A stretch of 64,000 nt of DNA from an uncultured cyanobacterium (GTDB taxonomy: Bacteria; Cyanobacteriota; Cyanobacteriia; PCC-6307; Cyanobiaceae), in the NCBI GenBank assembly GCA_903871775.1, contig CAIQIA010000002.1, positions 177,629-241,628 on the forward strand. The letters are read 5' to 3'. This document shows, one piece after another, positions 19,276 to 28,943 of this stretch (positions are counted from its first letter, which is position 1; each line of letters begins with the position of its first letter). The translations under genes and the position numbers were made by a program. The notes below the pieces were generated by a model. That model saw nothing but the letters and a program-made list of their open reading frames with translations, did not search any database and was not told the DNA's origin.

Positions 19276-20787
19276 ATGGCACTCAGCTTCCGCTGCAGCC
19301 CAGCTGCAGTCCTTCCTTCCGGTTGTGATGCCGTGGCCCTGGGCCTGTTCAACGACCGTTGGTCCGAGGGCCTGGAGGGCCGCCTGCCGGCCGAGCTGCT
19401 CCCCGGCGTGCGCTCCCTGCTGGAACGCCGCCGGTTCAAGGCCAAGCCAGGTGAGCTGCAGATTCTGACCCTGGCGGGGCCAGGCCCCTCCCAGGTGCTG
19501 GTGGCCGGCCTCGGCGCCCCCGAAAGCTTCGATGGCCGCGCCCTGCGGGCCGCCGTGGCCCAGCTGGCCCGCGCCAGCCGCGACCTGGGCATCAGCGAAC
19601 TGGCCCTGGCCCTGCCGATTGAGGGGTTCGATCCGACTTCAGCCCTGGCGGCACTGGTGCAGGGGTTCCGGCTGGGCACCTACCAGGACCAGCGTTTCCG
19701 CAGCGAACCCGAACCGCTGCAGCTGCCCGGCAGCATCTGGCTGCTGGGGCTCGACCCCTCCCTGGATGCCCTCATCGACCGGGAGGAGCAGATCTGCGCC
19801 GGCGTCGAGCTGGCCCGGGAACTGGTGGCGGCGCCACCCAACGCCGTCAATGCCCTCACCCTTGAGGTCACGGCCCGGGGTCTGGCCCAGGAGCTGGGCC
19901 TGGACCTCACGGTGCTGGATGCCGAAGCCTGCCGCGAGCGCGGCATGGGGGCCTACCTGGCGGTGGCCCAGGGGGCGGCCGTGCCGCCGCGGTTCCTGCA
20001 TCTCACCATCCGCCCCGAGGGGCCGGTGCGTCGGCGGGTGGTGCTGGTGGGCAAGGGCCTCACCTTCGATTCGGGTGGGTACAACCTCAAGGTCGGCGCC
20101 AGCCAGATCGAGATGATGAAGTACGACATGGGCGGCTGCGGTGCCGTGCTGGGGGCCGCCCGCACCCTGGGGGCCCTGCGGCCCGAAGGGATTGAGATCC
20201 ACATCCTCAGCGCCACCACCGAGAACATGATCAGCGGTGAGGCGATCCACCCCGGCGCGATCGTCACCGCCTCCAACGGCAAGACCATCGAGATCAACAA
20301 CACCGACGCCGAAGGCCGGCTCACCCTGGCCGATGCCCTGGTCTACGCCTCGGGCCTCAAGCCCGACGCCATCATCGACCTGGCGACCCTGACCGGGGCC
20401 TGTGTCATCGCCCTGGGCGACGAGATCGCCGGCCTCTGGTCCCCCGATGACGCCCTGGCGGGCCAGATCGAGGCCGCCGCCACCGCCGCCGCCGAGCAGG
20501 TCTGGCGGTTGCCGCTGCAGGGGTCGTACAGGGAGGGCCTCAAGAGTTCCTTCGCCGACCTCAAGAACACCGGCCCCCGCCCCGGGGGATCGATCACCGC
20601 GGCGCTCTTCCTGAAGGAGTTCGTCGGCGAGGGGATCCCCTGGGCCCACCTTGACATCGCCGGTCCGGTCTGGAGCGAGAAAGGGCGCGGTCTCGACCCG
20701 GCCGGGGCCACCGGTTACGGCGTCCGCACCCTGGTCGAATGGTGCTGCCGGCTTGCGCAGGAACCCTCCGGGGGATTAGTGCAGTAA
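19276..20787 (+). CDS. pepA: Leucyl aminopeptidase (cytosol aminopeptidase, M17)
   Basis: A dizinc aminopeptidase of 503 residues that removes N-terminal residues from peptides. The M17 signature 'NNTDAEGRLTLADALVYA' is intact, preceded by metal ligands in 'VGKGLTFDSGGYNLK' and 'MKYDMGGCGAVLGAA'. The N-terminal domain (residues 1-170) is the usual variable regulatory domain. Length is normal. A small hypothetical gene follows 13 bases later. Confidence 0.94.
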   Translation: MALSFRCSPAAVLPSGCDAVALGLFNDRWSEGLEGRLPAELLPGVRSLLERRRFKAKPGELQILTLAGPGPSQVLVAGLGAPESFDGRALRAAVAQLARASRDLGISELALALPIEGFDPTSALAALVQGFRLGTYQDQRFRSEPEPLQLPGSIWLLGLDPSLDALIDREEQICAGVELARELVAAPPNAVNALTLEVTARGLAQELGLDLTVLDAEACRERGMGAYLAVAQGAAVPPRFLHLTIRPEGPVRRRVVLVGKGLTFDSGGYNLKVGASQIEMMKYDMGGCGAVLGAARTLGALRPEGIEIHILSATTENMISGEAIHPGAIVTASNGKTIEINNTDAEGRLTLADALVYASGLKPDAIIDLATLTGACVIALGDEIAGLWSPDDALAGQIEAAATAAAEQVWRLPLQGSYREGLKSSFADLKNTGPRPGGSITAALFLKEFVGEGIPWAHLDIAGPVWSEKGRGLDPAGATGYGVRTLVEWCCRLAQEPSGGLVQ

Positions 20788-20800
20788 CAGACCCCTGACG

Positions 20801-21109
20801 GTGACCTGTTTGTTCCAGCCCACCGGCTCCGACCATTCCGGCTTCTGGTTTGACGGGGCCGACCCCGGCCAGTGGGATGGCGAGGTGGGCAGGGCCTGCG
20901 AGTCGGCCGTTGCCGACTGGCGACGCTTCCTTTCCGAAGCCGAAGACATCCTGGCGCCGGTGATCACCGATGGGCGCCTGCGCCAGCGCCTCGCCGGCGA
21001 GCTGGCCGATGCCGCCTTCCCCGAGGCCTTCAGCCCCGCCTGCCAGCTCTGGTTCCGGGAGGAGCAGGAGCTCTCCCTGGCCACCCTGCACGAACCCCTG
21101 CCCGGCTGA
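20801..21109 (+). CDS. Small conserved-looking hypothetical protein
   Basis: A 102-residue acidic protein that I do not recognise. It is rich in Trp and Phe ('SGFWFDGADPGQWDGEVGRA', 'CQLWFREEQELSL') and has a helical middle 'LAPVITDGRLRQRLAGELAD'. No membrane helix or signal peptide is visible. Codon use matches the neighbours, so it is probably a real picocyanobacterial gene. It sits close behind pepA and ahead of a strong hairpin and the sigma factor gene. The start appears to be GTG. Confidence 0.55.
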   Translation: MTCLFQPTGSDHSGFWFDGADPGQWDGEVGRACESAVADWRRFLSEAEDILAPVITDGRLRQRLAGELADAAFPEAFSPACQLWFREEQELSLATLHEPLPG

Positions 21110-21124
21110 TCCCGGCGGTGCTGA

Positions 21125-21162
21125 AGGTGGAGAGCCGCCCTGCGGCGGACGGCTCTCCACCT
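21125..21162 (+). terminator. Strong 13-bp inverted repeat upstream of the sigma factor gene
   Basis: aggtggagagccg (21125-21137) and cggctctccacct (21150-21162) pair perfectly around a loop that can itself pair (gccgc / gcggc). No T run follows, so it may be a factor-dependent terminator for the pepA unit or a structured leader of the sigma factor mRNA, whose start is 46 bases downstream. Confidence 0.5.
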
Positions 21163-21207
21163 CCCCTGGACCCGGCCGCCGGATCCATCGTTCGGGAAGT
21201 TCCCCGG

Positions 21208-22110
21208 ATGTGCCCCATGGCCCCGTCCTCCCGCAGCGCCGACTGTGTCGGCTGGATGCTCGACAACATCGGCCGTCACACCCTGCTGACACCGGCAGAG
21301 GAGGTCGAGCTGGGCCGCCAGGTGCGCGCCTGGCAAGACCACCCCGACGGCCCTGACGGCGCCCCTCCGGCCGTGCGTCGGCTGGGACTGCGGGCCCGCC
21401 AGCGGATGGTGCAGGCCAACCTGCGGCTGGTGGTGCACCTGGCGAAGAAGCAGCGCCTGCGCGGCCTCAGCCTTGAGGATCTGGTGCAGGAGGGCGCCAT
21501 CGGCCTGCAACGGGCCGTGGAGAAGTACGACCCCACCACCGGCTACCGCTTCAGCACCTACGCCTACTGGTGGATCCGCCAGGCCCTGCAGCGGGCCACC
21601 AGCCAGCAGAGCACCCTGGTGCGGCTGCCCTTCCATGTGGCTGACCGCCTCGCCAGGCTGGCGGCGGCCACCCAGCGCCTGTCCCAGCAGCTGGGGCGCC
21701 AGCCCAGTCGCCAGGAGCTGATGGAAGCCACCGGCGAAAGCGCCGAGCAGCTGCTCGAGCTGCAGCGGGCCCACCGGCTCAGCATCGGCTGCAGCCTCGA
21801 CACCCCCCTCGGCGGCGACGCTGAGAACGGCACCCTGGGGGACCTGATCCAGGACGGCCATCCCGGCCCGATGGAATGCCTGGAAAGCGACCTGGCCGCC
21901 GAGGATCTGGAACGCCTGCTGGCCAGCACCGAGCTGAGCAGCCGCGAGAGCGAACTGCTGCGCGAACGCCATGGTCCGGGCCGACCGGCCACCCTGCAGG
22001 ACATGGCCGGTCGCTTCGGGCTCAGCCGCGAACGCACCCGCCAGCTGGAGCAGAACGCCCTGCGCAAGCTGCGGCGCCAGGCCCGGGTGCTGGCCGGTGC
22101 CGCCGCCTAA
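21208..22110 (+). CDS. Group 2 RNA polymerase sigma factor (sigma-70 family, RpoD-like)
   Basis: A 300-residue sigma factor with all main regions: 1.2 ('DNIGRHTLLTPAEEVELGRQ'), 2.1-2.4 ('QANLRLVVHLAKKQRLRGLS', 'LEDLVQEGAIGLQRAVEKYD', 'YRFSTYAYWWIRQALQRA'), region 3 ('LPFHVADRLARLAAATQRLS'), and 4.2 ('GLSRERTRQLEQNALRKL'). It lacks the long N-terminus of the primary sigma factor, so it is an alternative group 2 factor of the kind used in cyanobacterial stress and circadian output. The start could be ATG at 21208 or at 21217. Confidence 0.88.
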   Translation: MCPMAPSSRSADCVGWMLDNIGRHTLLTPAEEVELGRQVRAWQDHPDGPDGAPPAVRRLGLRARQRMVQANLRLVVHLAKKQRLRGLSLEDLVQEGAIGLQRAVEKYDPTTGYRFSTYAYWWIRQALQRATSQQSTLVRLPFHVADRLARLAAATQRLSQQLGRQPSRQELMEATGESAEQLLELQRAHRLSIGCSLDTPLGGDAENGTLGDLIQDGHPGPMECLESDLAAEDLERLLASTELSSRESELLRERHGPGRPATLQDMAGRFGLSRERTRQLEQNALRKLRRQARVLAGAAA

Positions 22111-22137
22111 GGTTGGACACAGCACAGCAGCAGCCTC

Positions 22138-22383
22138 TTGCGGTCCCCCCGCTGGTTCCCACCCTCCTGGCTCACCCCTCGCTGGCAGTGGTACCTGCGG
22201 GCCCAGGCCGGGATGCTGCTGCTGCCGCTGGGGCTCTGCCTCTTCGGCGAAGCGCTGGTGCGGCGGGCCGCCGACCCACCGCGGCCCTGGTTCTGGATCG
22301 GCACCCTCAGCCTGCTGAGCATCAATGCCGGCGTCGGGCTGATGGTCGAGAGCGGACTGTTCCGCGGTTACCCACGGCGGTGA
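22138..22383 (+). CDS. Small two-helix membrane protein
   Basis: An 81-residue hypothetical protein with two hydrophobic helices ('GMLLLPLGLCLFGEALV' and 'FWIGTLSLLSINAGVGLMV') joined by a short charged and proline-containing loop. The start would be TTG at 22138; no ATG is available upstream of the first helix. I do not recognise the family. It follows the sigma factor by 27 bases and ends 4 bases before a convergent small gene. Confidence 0.5.
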   Translation: MRSPRWFPPSWLTPRWQWYLRAQAGMLLLPLGLCLFGEALVRRAADPPRPWFWIGTLSLLSINAGVGLMVESGLFRGYPRR

Positions 22384-22387
22384 ACGT

Positions 22388-22588
22388 TCAGGCCGCCGGG
22401 GCCGGCACCGGCAGACCGCCCTCACCGCTGAGGGGCACCAGGGGCGACTGCAGCTCGTGGATCTGCCAGCGGGCCCGATCGTCGCAATGGGCAAGCTGCC
22501 GGTCCAGATCGTCGGCGGCGTGCTTCGGGGTTTCGTAGGGGCCGATGTACCGGGTGGCGAGACCCTCCCGGATGGTCAGCAGGTACAT
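22388..22588 (-). CDS. Small hypothetical protein
   Basis: A 66-residue protein starting 'MYLLTIREGLATRYIGPYET' that contains a compact beta-alpha pattern and ends in a Pro/Ala tail. I do not recognise the family. The frame is open further upstream but that part overlaps msrA and looks non-coding, so I chose the ATG at 22588. It is the last gene on the long minus-strand lpx unit, 37 bases after msrA. Confidence 0.5.
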   Translation of the reverse strand: MYLLTIREGLATRYIGPYETPKHAADDLDRQLAHCDDRARWQIHELQSPLVPLSGEGGLPVPAPAA

Positions 22589-22625
22589 CGGGCCTCCGAC
22601 ACACAGGGCCAAATTAGCCCGATTG

Positions 22626-23288
22626 TCAGGGGGCTGCAGGTGCGGATGCCCAGGGTTCACTGTTGCGGGCACGACGTCCCCAGACGGTGCTGAGGCGGGC
22701 ATCGCGGCCACAGCGCCAGCGGTAATAGCCGTAGGTCACCGGGTTCCGTCGGGCATAGTCCTGGTGGTAGTCCTCCGCCGGCCAGAACGGCCCCAGGGGA
22801 CGGACCGCCACCTGCAGGGCCGCGGTGGACGTGCCCAGCTCCCGGGCCGCCGCCGCGACGCTGGCCCGGGCCGCCGTCTCCTGGCGACGGTCGGCGGTGA
22901 AGATCACCGGACGGTACGAACTGCCCCGGTCGCAGAACTGCCCGGCGCCATCCCTGGGGTCGATGTTGCGCCAGAACGCCCGCAGCAGGGTGTCGTACGA
23001 GAGGCGATCGGGGTCAAAGCGCACCCGAACGCTCTCCTGGTGGCCGGTGCCGCCGGCGCTCACCTGGCGGTAGGTGGGACGGGCCACATCCCCCCCGCTG
23101 TAGCCGCTGACCGCCTCAGCCACCCCGGGAAGCTCCTCGAGGTCATGCTCGAGGCACCAGAAGCAGCCGCCGGCGAACACGGCCTCCTGCAGCGGAGCCC
23201 CCCAGGCGGCGGCAGGCAGCAGCAGCAGCACCGACAGCAGCAGCGCCGCGAGGGGGAGGGCCAGGGGGCGGCGATGGTCAGGAGCCAT
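22626..23288 (-). CDS. msrA: Peptide methionine sulfoxide reductase A, exported form
   Basis: MsrA reduces methionine-S-sulfoxide in proteins. The catalytic Cys is in '[18 protein letters not shown]'. '[20 protein letters not shown]' and '[18 protein letters not shown]' are standard MsrA stretches. An N-terminal signal peptide (hydrophobic run '[20 protein letters not shown]') predicts export to the periplasm, thylakoid lumen or membrane anchoring. The ATG at 23288 overlaps the end of lpxB by 11 bases; a GTG two codons earlier is possible. Confidence 0.9.
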   Translation of the reverse strand: MAPDHRRPLALPLAALLLSVLLLLPAAAWGAPLQEAVFAGGCFWCLEHDLEELPGVAEAVSGYSGGDVARPTYRQVSAGGTGHQESVRVRFDPDRLSYDTLLRAFWRNIDPRDGAGQFCDRGSSYRPVIFTADRRQETAARASVAAAARELGTSTAALQVAVRPLGPFWPAEDYHQDYARRNPVTYGYYRWRCGRDARLSTVWGRRARNSEPWASAPAAP

Positions 23289-24459
23289 GGACACTGTCGA
23301 GAATCAGGCGGGCCGCCCGACGGGTCACCCCAGGTTCGCCCAGGTCATGCCGCAACCGCGTGTAACCGTCGAGCATCCGCTGCCGCTGCGGACCGTCGTC
23401 GAGCAGGGGCCGGGCCGCCGCCAGCAGGGCCTCGGCCGACAGTTCGTCCTGGAGCAGCTCGGGCACCAGCCGCTCCTCCAGCACCAGGTTGACCGGCGAG
23501 ATGTGGCTCACCTGAAAGTGCAGCAGATGCCGGGCCACGAAGGCCGTCGGACGGCTGACCCGGTAGGCGACCACCTGCGGCACCCGCCGCAGGGCCAGCT
23601 CGAGGTTGACGGTGCCCGACTTGTTCAGGGCCAGGTCGGCGGCGGCGAACAGCTCTGGCCTGCGGGCATCGGCTTCGGCAGCCGAGAGCACCCGGGCTCG
23701 CAGGCCCCGCTGCTCCACCGCTGCCTGCAGCAGGGGCTCAAAGCTGGCCTGGGCCGCCGGAACGATCACCTGCAGACCGGGGCGCTCCCGCTGCAGGGCC
23801 GCGGCGGCATCCAGCAGGGGGGGCAGCAGCCAGCGCAGTTCCTGGCGCCGGGAGGCCGGCAGCACCAGCAGCAGCCGGTCGTCATCGGCGAGCCCCAGCT
23901 GCCGGCGGGCGGTGGGACGGTCCACACCGGCGGCGAGGGTGTCGAGCAGGGGATGCCCCACCCAGTCGACCCGGGCGCCGCGGCTGGCGTAGAACCGGGC
24001 CTCCTCCGGGAAGATCGCCAGAATGCGGTCGCTGAAGCCGATCAGCCGCGTGGTGCCGCTCTCCCCCAGCCGGAAGGCCCACTCCTGGGGGGCGATGTAG
24101 TAGAGCACCGGCAGCTGGGGCCACCAGCGTTTCACCCGCCTCCCCAGGGGGGCGTTCCCCCCCATGTAATCGATCAGCACCACCCCGTCGGGCGGATTGC
24201 GGCGCAGCCAGCGGTTCAGGCGCTGCTGCAGCCGCAGGGTGGGCCAGACCAGGGGCAGCGCTTCCCAGAGACCGATCGCCCCCAGAGGGGCCGTGTCCGC
24301 CAGCAGCTCGGCACCGGCGGCCTGCATCCGCGGGCCCCCCAGGGCACTCAGCCGCAAGGGCAGTCCGCGGGCATCGGCCTCCAGCCGCAGGGCCTGGATC
24401 AACAGGCTGCCTTGCAGGTCACCGGACACCTCCCCGGTGCTGATCAGCAGATGGGTCAC
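23278..24459 (-). CDS. lpxB: Lipid-A-disaccharide synthase
   Basis: LpxB joins UDP-2,3-diacylglucosamine and lipid X to make the lipid A disaccharide. The 393-residue GT19 protein begins '[20 protein letters not shown]' and has '[20 protein letters not shown]', '[20 protein letters not shown]', '[16 protein letters not shown]' and '[20 protein letters not shown]'. Length is normal. It lies in the order lpxC-fabZ-lpxA-lpxB that is widespread in cyanobacteria and Proteobacteria. Confidence 0.94.
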   Translation of the reverse strand: MTHLLISTGEVSGDLQGSLLIQALRLEADARGLPLRLSALGGPRMQAAGAELLADTAPLGAIGLWEALPLVWPTLRLQQRLNRWLRRNPPDGVVLIDYMGGNAPLGRRVKRWWPQLPVLYYIAPQEWAFRLGESGTTRLIGFSDRILAIFPEEARFYASRGARVDWVGHPLLDTLAAGVDRPTARRQLGLADDDRLLLVLPASRRQELRWLLPPLLDAAAALQRERPGLQVIVPAAQASFEPLLQAAVEQRGLRARVLSAAEADARRPELFAAADLALNKSGTVNLELALRRVPQVVAYRVSRPTAFVARHLLHFQVSHISPVNLVLEERLVPELLQDELSAEALLAAARPLLDDGPQRQRMLDGYTRLRHDLGEPGVTRRAARLILDSVHGS

Positions 24460-24472
24460 GGCGACGGCGGCC

Positions 24473-25297
24473 TCATGGGCGGGCCGGCGGCAGGGGCCCG
24501 CGGCGACCTGGGCTGCAGCTGGCCTCCAGGAAGGCCACCAGGTGCTCGCCGGTGGGGGTGAGGCTGAGGGCCCGGGCCTCGCTGAGGGCCGTGGCCAGGG
24601 GCAGACCGCTGCGGTACAGCAGCTTCCAGAGGTGCTGCAGCTCCTTCATCACCGCCCCGTCATCGGCATCGGCGAGGCCGCTGCGCTGCAGACCGATGCG
24701 GTTGAACCCCCGCAGGCGACCGGGGTGACCCTCAACCATCGTGAAGGGAGGAACATCACGGTCAATGCGGCTCATGCCCCCCACCATCGCCATCCGACCG
24801 ATATGCACGAACTGGTGAATGCCCAGCACACCGCCGATCACGGCCCGGTCTTCGATGTGCACGTGGCCGGCGACGGCGACGCCGTTGGCCACCACGATCC
24901 GATCCCCCAGCACGCAGTTGTGACCGATGTGGCTGTAGGCCATCAGCAGATTGTGGCTGCCGAGGCGCGTCGACTCGCCGGAGGCCGTGGCCCGGTTGAT
25001 GGTGACGCATTCGCGGATGCGGTTGCCATCACCGATGACCACCTCGGTGGCATCGCCGCGGTACTTGAGATCCTGGGGTTCGAGACCGATGCAGGCGCCG
25101 GGGAAGATCTTGTTGTCTTCGCCCATGGTCACCCGGCCCTCGATCACCACGTGGGGGCAGATCTCGGTGCGGGCACCGAGGCTGACCTCCGGACCGATCA
25201 CCGCGTAGGGACCCACGATGACCCCGTCACCGAGGCGGGCGGCCGGATCGACCACCGCCGTCGGATGGATGCGAGGGGGAGTGGCGGAGAGGTTCAT
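24473..25297 (-). CDS. lpxA: UDP-N-acetylglucosamine O-acyltransferase
   Basis: LpxA performs the first lipid A step, adding a hydroxyacyl chain from acyl carrier protein. The 274-residue protein is a left-handed beta helix of hexapeptide repeats ('[20 protein letters not shown]', 'ISHPTVVIG'-type turns such as '[20 protein letters not shown]'). The catalytic His is in '[20 protein letters not shown]'. The end is a helical C-terminal domain. It starts 2 bases after fabZ. Confidence 0.94.
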   Translation of the reverse strand: MNLSATPPRIHPTAVVDPAARLGDGVIVGPYAVIGPEVSLGARTEICPHVVIEGRVTMGEDNKIFPGACIGLEPQDLKYRGDATEVVIGDGNRIRECVTINRATASGESTRLGSHNLLMAYSHIGHNCVLGDRIVVANGVAVAGHVHIEDRAVIGGVLGIHQFVHIGRMAMVGGMSRIDRDVPPFTMVEGHPGRLRGFNRIGLQRSGLADADDGAVMKELQHLWKLLYRSGLPLATALSEARALSLTPTGEHLVAFLEASCSPGRRGPLPPARP

Positions 25298-25299
25298 GG

Positions 25300-25749
25300 T
25301 CAGTCCACCAGGGAGAACATCAGCTCACCGGCGCAGACAGCCTGGCCGTCAACGGTGACCTCACCCCGGACCTTGCCGAAGCGCTGTCGCTTGAGGCTGA
25401 TCAGCTCGCAGGTGATCCGCAGCTGATCCCCTGGCACCACAGGTCGGCGGAACCTTACCCCGTCGATGCCGGCGAACACGAAGAGGCCGGCGGGCAGCTC
25501 AGGCATCTGGGCCACGATCAGACCACCCACCTGGGCCATGGCCTCCACGATCAGCACCCCGGGCATGAGCGGCCGTCCGGGGAAGTGCCCCTGGAACTGC
25601 GGTTCGTTGAGGGTGACGTTCTTGAGGGCCACGATCCGGCGGCCGGGGTCGTGTTCGATCACCCGGTCCACCAGCGCGAACGGGTAGCGATGGGGCAGCA
25701 GGTTGAGGATCTGCTCGCTCTCGAGGACGGTGACGGGGGTGGCGGTCAT
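25300..25749 (-). CDS. fabZ: 3-hydroxyacyl-[acyl-carrier-protein] dehydratase
   Basis: FabZ dehydrates 3-hydroxyacyl-ACP in fatty acid elongation. It competes with LpxA and LpxC for hydroxyacyl chains, which explains its place between them. The 149-residue hot-dog protein has '[20 protein letters not shown]', the active His and '[20 protein letters not shown]' with the following Glu in 'VEAMAQVGG'. The start overlaps the lpxC stop by one base (TGATG), so translation is likely coupled. Confidence 0.94.
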   Translation of the reverse strand: MTATPVTVLESEQILNLLPHRYPFALVDRVIEHDPGRRIVALKNVTLNEPQFQGHFPGRPLMPGVLIVEAMAQVGGLIVAQMPELPAGLFVFAGIDGVRFRRPVVPGDQLRITCELISLKRQRFGKVRGEVTVDGQAVCAGELMFSLVD

Positions 25750-26597
25750 CAGGCGGCGTGGGGACGGTTGACGAGGGCTGCTGCCAGCGCCGTGTGCAAC
25801 GCATGGGAGCCGCGGTAGGCGATCACCTGGGCACGGGGAAGGCCGGCCAGGGCCAGATCACCGATGAGATCGAGCAGCTTGTGGCGCACGGGTTCATCAG
25901 CGAAGCGCAGCGGGGGGTTCAGCCAGCGGTCACCATCGCAGACCAGGGCGTTGTCCAGGTCACCACCGCGGATCAGTCCAGCCTGCCGCAGCTGCTCCAC
26001 CTGGTCCCGGAAGCCGAAGGTGCGGGCCGGGGCGATCTCGGCCACGAAGCGTTCGGGCGTCAGAACGATGCTGTAGAGCTGGCGGCCGATGACAGCCTGG
26101 GAAAACTCAATGGCGGCCGTGAGGGAGAGCTGATCGCTCGGCAGGGCGACCGCGACACTGTTCCCCTGCTGGAGGGTGATGGGATTGTCGATGGCAGGGA
26201 GGGGCTCCCGGGGGCCCAGGTCCTGCAGGCCCACCTCACCGATGGCGTCGACCCAGGGCGCCGCCGAACCATCGAGCAGGGGGATCTCCTCCCCGTCGAT
26301 CCAGAGGTCGACCTGGCTGAGGCCGGTGCCGGCCAGGGCCGCCAGCAGGTGTTCCACCGTGGCCAGGCGCTGCTCCCCCAGCTGCAGGCAGGTGCAGAGC
26401 CGGGTCTCGTGCACCAGGCCGGGGTGGAGGGGTTGCAGCCCGAGGGCGGGCTGCTGCAGCCAGCCCACCCGGAAGCCCGGCTGGTCGGAGGGCTCGAGCC
26501 TGACCCGGGTGGTGCTGCCGGAGTGAAGGCCCACCCCCCGGCGTTCGACGGCGGCCGCAACGGTGTGGCGACGGCTGTAGTCGGAGGGCCAGACCAT
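25749..26597 (-). CDS. lpxC: UDP-3-O-acyl-N-acetylglucosamine deacetylase
   Basis: LpxC carries out the first committed, zinc-dependent step of lipid A synthesis. The 282-residue protein has '[19 protein letters not shown]', the zinc ligand region '[20 protein letters not shown]' and '[19 protein letters not shown]'. '[20 protein letters not shown]' is also typical. It ends with His in '[15 protein letters not shown]'. The start is 2 bases after bamA. Length is a little short because it lacks the C-terminal tail of enterobacterial LpxC. Confidence 0.93.
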   Translation of the reverse strand: MVWPSDYSRRHTVAAAVERRGVGLHSGSTTRVRLEPSDQPGFRVGWLQQPALGLQPLHPGLVHETRLCTCLQLGEQRLATVEHLLAALAGTGLSQVDLWIDGEEIPLLDGSAAPWVDAIGEVGLQDLGPREPLPAIDNPITLQQGNSVAVALPSDQLSLTAAIEFSQAVIGRQLYSIVLTPERFVAEIAPARTFGFRDQVEQLRQAGLIRGGDLDNALVCDGDRWLNPPLRFADEPVRHKLLDLIGDLALAGLPRAQVIAYRGSHALHTALAAALVNRPHAA

Positions 26598-26599
26598 GG

Positions 26600-28912
26600 T
26601 CAGAACTTGAAGCCCACGCCGACGTTGAAGCGCCAGTTGTCGGTGAAGTCCTGGCTGGCCACCTCGAGCCGCAGGGGGCCCACGGGGGTGGTCACGATCA
26701 CGCCCGTTCCCACCGAGAAACCCTGACCGGGTTTGTTGAGCAGCAGACCGGGGCTGCCGGGAACCTGATTTTGGGTGCCGAAGGTGGTGCCACCATCGAC
26801 GAAGAGCTCGCCGCTGATGATCCGGAAGATGGGGAAGCGGTACTCGATGGTGCCTTCGAGGTAGCTGCGACCGACGCCCAGGTCACAGTCGTAATAACCC
26901 CGCACCGAGTTGCTGCCACCGAGACAGAAAGCCTCGTAGGGGGGCAGGCTGCCGCTGATGTTGCCGCCTGTCACCTGCAAGGCGATGGCCTGCGCGCAAT
27001 CTTCCGGCTCTCCCTTCTTGCTGCGGCAGCCCTTGTAGAGCTTGAGAAAATTAACCGGGATGAAGTGGGTGGCCGAGAGGCGCTGGCGGTTGAAGGTGGG
27101 TGAGTTTTCACCGACGCTGACGTACTGCTCGGTGCTGGCGGTCAGGAATGTGCCGGATCTGGGGCTCTTGTTGTCGTTGAGCGTGTTGTAAGAGACGGCA
27201 AAACGGCCTCCCACCAACTGGTTGGTGGTCGCGCAGTTGTAGGCCAGGCAGATGATCTCGTTAAGGTTGGCGTATTGGTTGCCGTCATTGTCGAAGGGCG
27301 CCGCACCATAGCGGCGGGGGGTGCCGTTGCCGTTCATCACCATCGCCTGCTGGCCGCTCAGGCCGAAGATCATCGTCCAGAGATTGCGCTTGAACGGGTC
27401 ACCGCCCCGCAAAGGACGGATGTACTGGATGTTGCCCCCCGTGCGCTGGACCCGCACCAGGTCACCTTCAGGGTCGTAATAGTTGAAGCCGGGCAGGGCC
27501 GCGACAGCGGCATTGACGTTGTTGAAGTCGGTGTCCTCCACATTCACCACGTAAGTGCGGGGACGGCCGACGGCCTGGTTCAGGAGCACCGCCTGCTGGG
27601 CATTGATCGAGGTTGCCGGGGCTTCGTAGAAGCCCTGCACCGTGCGGATCGATCCGTCGTACTGGCTCTGGAAGATCTGGGGGATCTCGCGGCTGATGAA
27701 ACCCTTCACCCGCAGAGCACTGCGGTTGGGGTCATCCTTGAGCCAGGGGATGTCGAAGTTAAAATCGGCCAGGGCGCCGTACTGGCCGTAGGTGAAGTTG
27801 AGGCCGGTGCTCCAGGCGCGACCGAAGAGGTTGCTCTCCTGAAGCTGGATCTGGCCGAAGAGACCCTGGTTCTGGCTGTAGCCGATACCGCCGGAGAGCG
27901 AACCGGTGGACTGTTCGGTCACACCGAGCACCAGCACGACCTCGCCCGGGTTGGCCGGCACGGGCTTGAGGGTCACCTTCACATCCGAGAAGAGACCGGT
28001 GGCGTAGAGGCGCTTGATGTCGCCCTCGAGCTGGCGACGGTTGAACAACCCACCGGGTCTGATCGAGATCTCACGGCTCACCACCCATGGCTTCGATTTG
28101 CCGCGGATCGGTTGCCCCTTGTCGTCGACGGTGTCGCCATTGGCGTTGACGAACTGGACCTCGACCCCCTGGACGATTCCTTCGCGGACGCTCAGTTCGA
28201 CCACCCCCTCGGGGCTGATGCGGCTCGGACCGGTGACGCGGGCCAGGGAGTAGCCCTGGTCGCCGTACCACTTCTGCAGCTCGTTGAGCCGGCGCTCGAG
28301 GGTGCGCAGGTTGATGGTGCGGCCGTAATCGGTCGCGAAGACATCCTTAACGACCGTGGCGGGCAGCAGCGCCTTGCTGTTGTCGAAGGTCACCTCGGTC
28401 AGCACCGGGTTGGGGGTGACGTTCACCACCAGCCGCACCCCGAGGGGACCGTCGACGGGCTGGATGCGCACATCGCTGAACCAGCCCGTGGCGTACACCG
28501 CCGAGAGGTCGGTCTTGAGGGCCGTGCGGGTGGTGCTGGTGCCCGGTCGGACCGAGAGGGCGTCGTACACGACACGCTCAAGCCGTTCCCGCTCGGGGTG
28601 GTTCTCCAGACCCACCACCGCCACTTCACTGATCGGAACCTTGGTTTCAGCGGCAGCGGCCGGAGCCGGAGCGGCCTTGGGGGGACTGGTCGACGGCGTG
28701 GCGGCCGGGTCCGGCGTGCCGGCAGGGGCCGCCGAAGGGGTATCCACCTGATCCGAGGCCGGGGCTGCCGCAGGCGCCGGGGACTGGGCGGTGGCTGCAC
28801 CGGCGAGCAACAGCACCCCGAGCAGCGGCGTCGACAGGCGGACCGTCCAGTGGGCCAGGCGCCGCTGGACGGCGGCAGCCGGATGGCCGGAAGCCATGGA
28901 GGGGCTGGGCAT
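26600..28912 (-). CDS. bamA: Outer membrane protein assembly factor BamA / Omp85
   Basis: Omp85 proteins fold and insert beta-barrels into the outer membrane. The 770-residue product has a signal peptide ('LLGVLLLAGAATAQSPAPA'), an Ala/Pro-rich linker, three POTRA domains as is normal for cyanobacteria (for example 'ISEVAVVGLENHPERERLER', 'NLRTLERRLNELQKWYGDQG', 'GGLFNRRQLEGDIKRLYATG'), and a 16-strand barrel. Late barrel landmarks are 'GGSNSVRGYYDCDLGVGRSY', the conserved VRGY loop, and a terminal Phe in 'WRFNVGVGFKF'. I prefer ATG at 28912; 28897 is possible. It heads the lpx genes, so outer-membrane lipid and protein assembly are cotranscribed. Confidence 0.94.
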   Translation of the reverse strand: MPSPSMASGHPAAAVQRRLAHWTVRLSTPLLGVLLLAGAATAQSPAPAAAPASDQVDTPSAAPAGTPDPAATPSTSPPKAAPAPAAAAETKVPISEVAVVGLENHPERERLERVVYDALSVRPGTSTTRTALKTDLSAVYATGWFSDVRIQPVDGPLGVRLVVNVTPNPVLTEVTFDNSKALLPATVVKDVFATDYGRTINLRTLERRLNELQKWYGDQGYSLARVTGPSRISPEGVVELSVREGIVQGVEVQFVNANGDTVDDKGQPIRGKSKPWVVSREISIRPGGLFNRRQLEGDIKRLYATGLFSDVKVTLKPVPANPGEVVLVLGVTEQSTGSLSGGIGYSQNQGLFGQIQLQESNLFGRAWSTGLNFTYGQYGALADFNFDIPWLKDDPNRSALRVKGFISREIPQIFQSQYDGSIRTVQGFYEAPATSINAQQAVLLNQAVGRPRTYVVNVEDTDFNNVNAAVAALPGFNYYDPEGDLVRVQRTGGNIQYIRPLRGGDPFKRNLWTMIFGLSGQQAMVMNGNGTPRRYGAAPFDNDGNQYANLNEIICLAYNCATTNQLVGGRFAVSYNTLNDNKSPRSGTFLTASTEQYVSVGENSPTFNRQRLSATHFIPVNFLKLYKGCRSKKGEPEDCAQAIALQVTGGNISGSLPPYEAFCLGGSNSVRGYYDCDLGVGRSYLEGTIEYRFPIFRIISGELFVDGGTTFGTQNQVPGSPGLLLNKPGQGFSVGTGVIVTTPVGPLRLEVASQDFTDNWRFNVGVGFKF

Positions 28913-28943
28913 CAGTGCGCAGTGCGGCGCCGGTCGGGTGACC

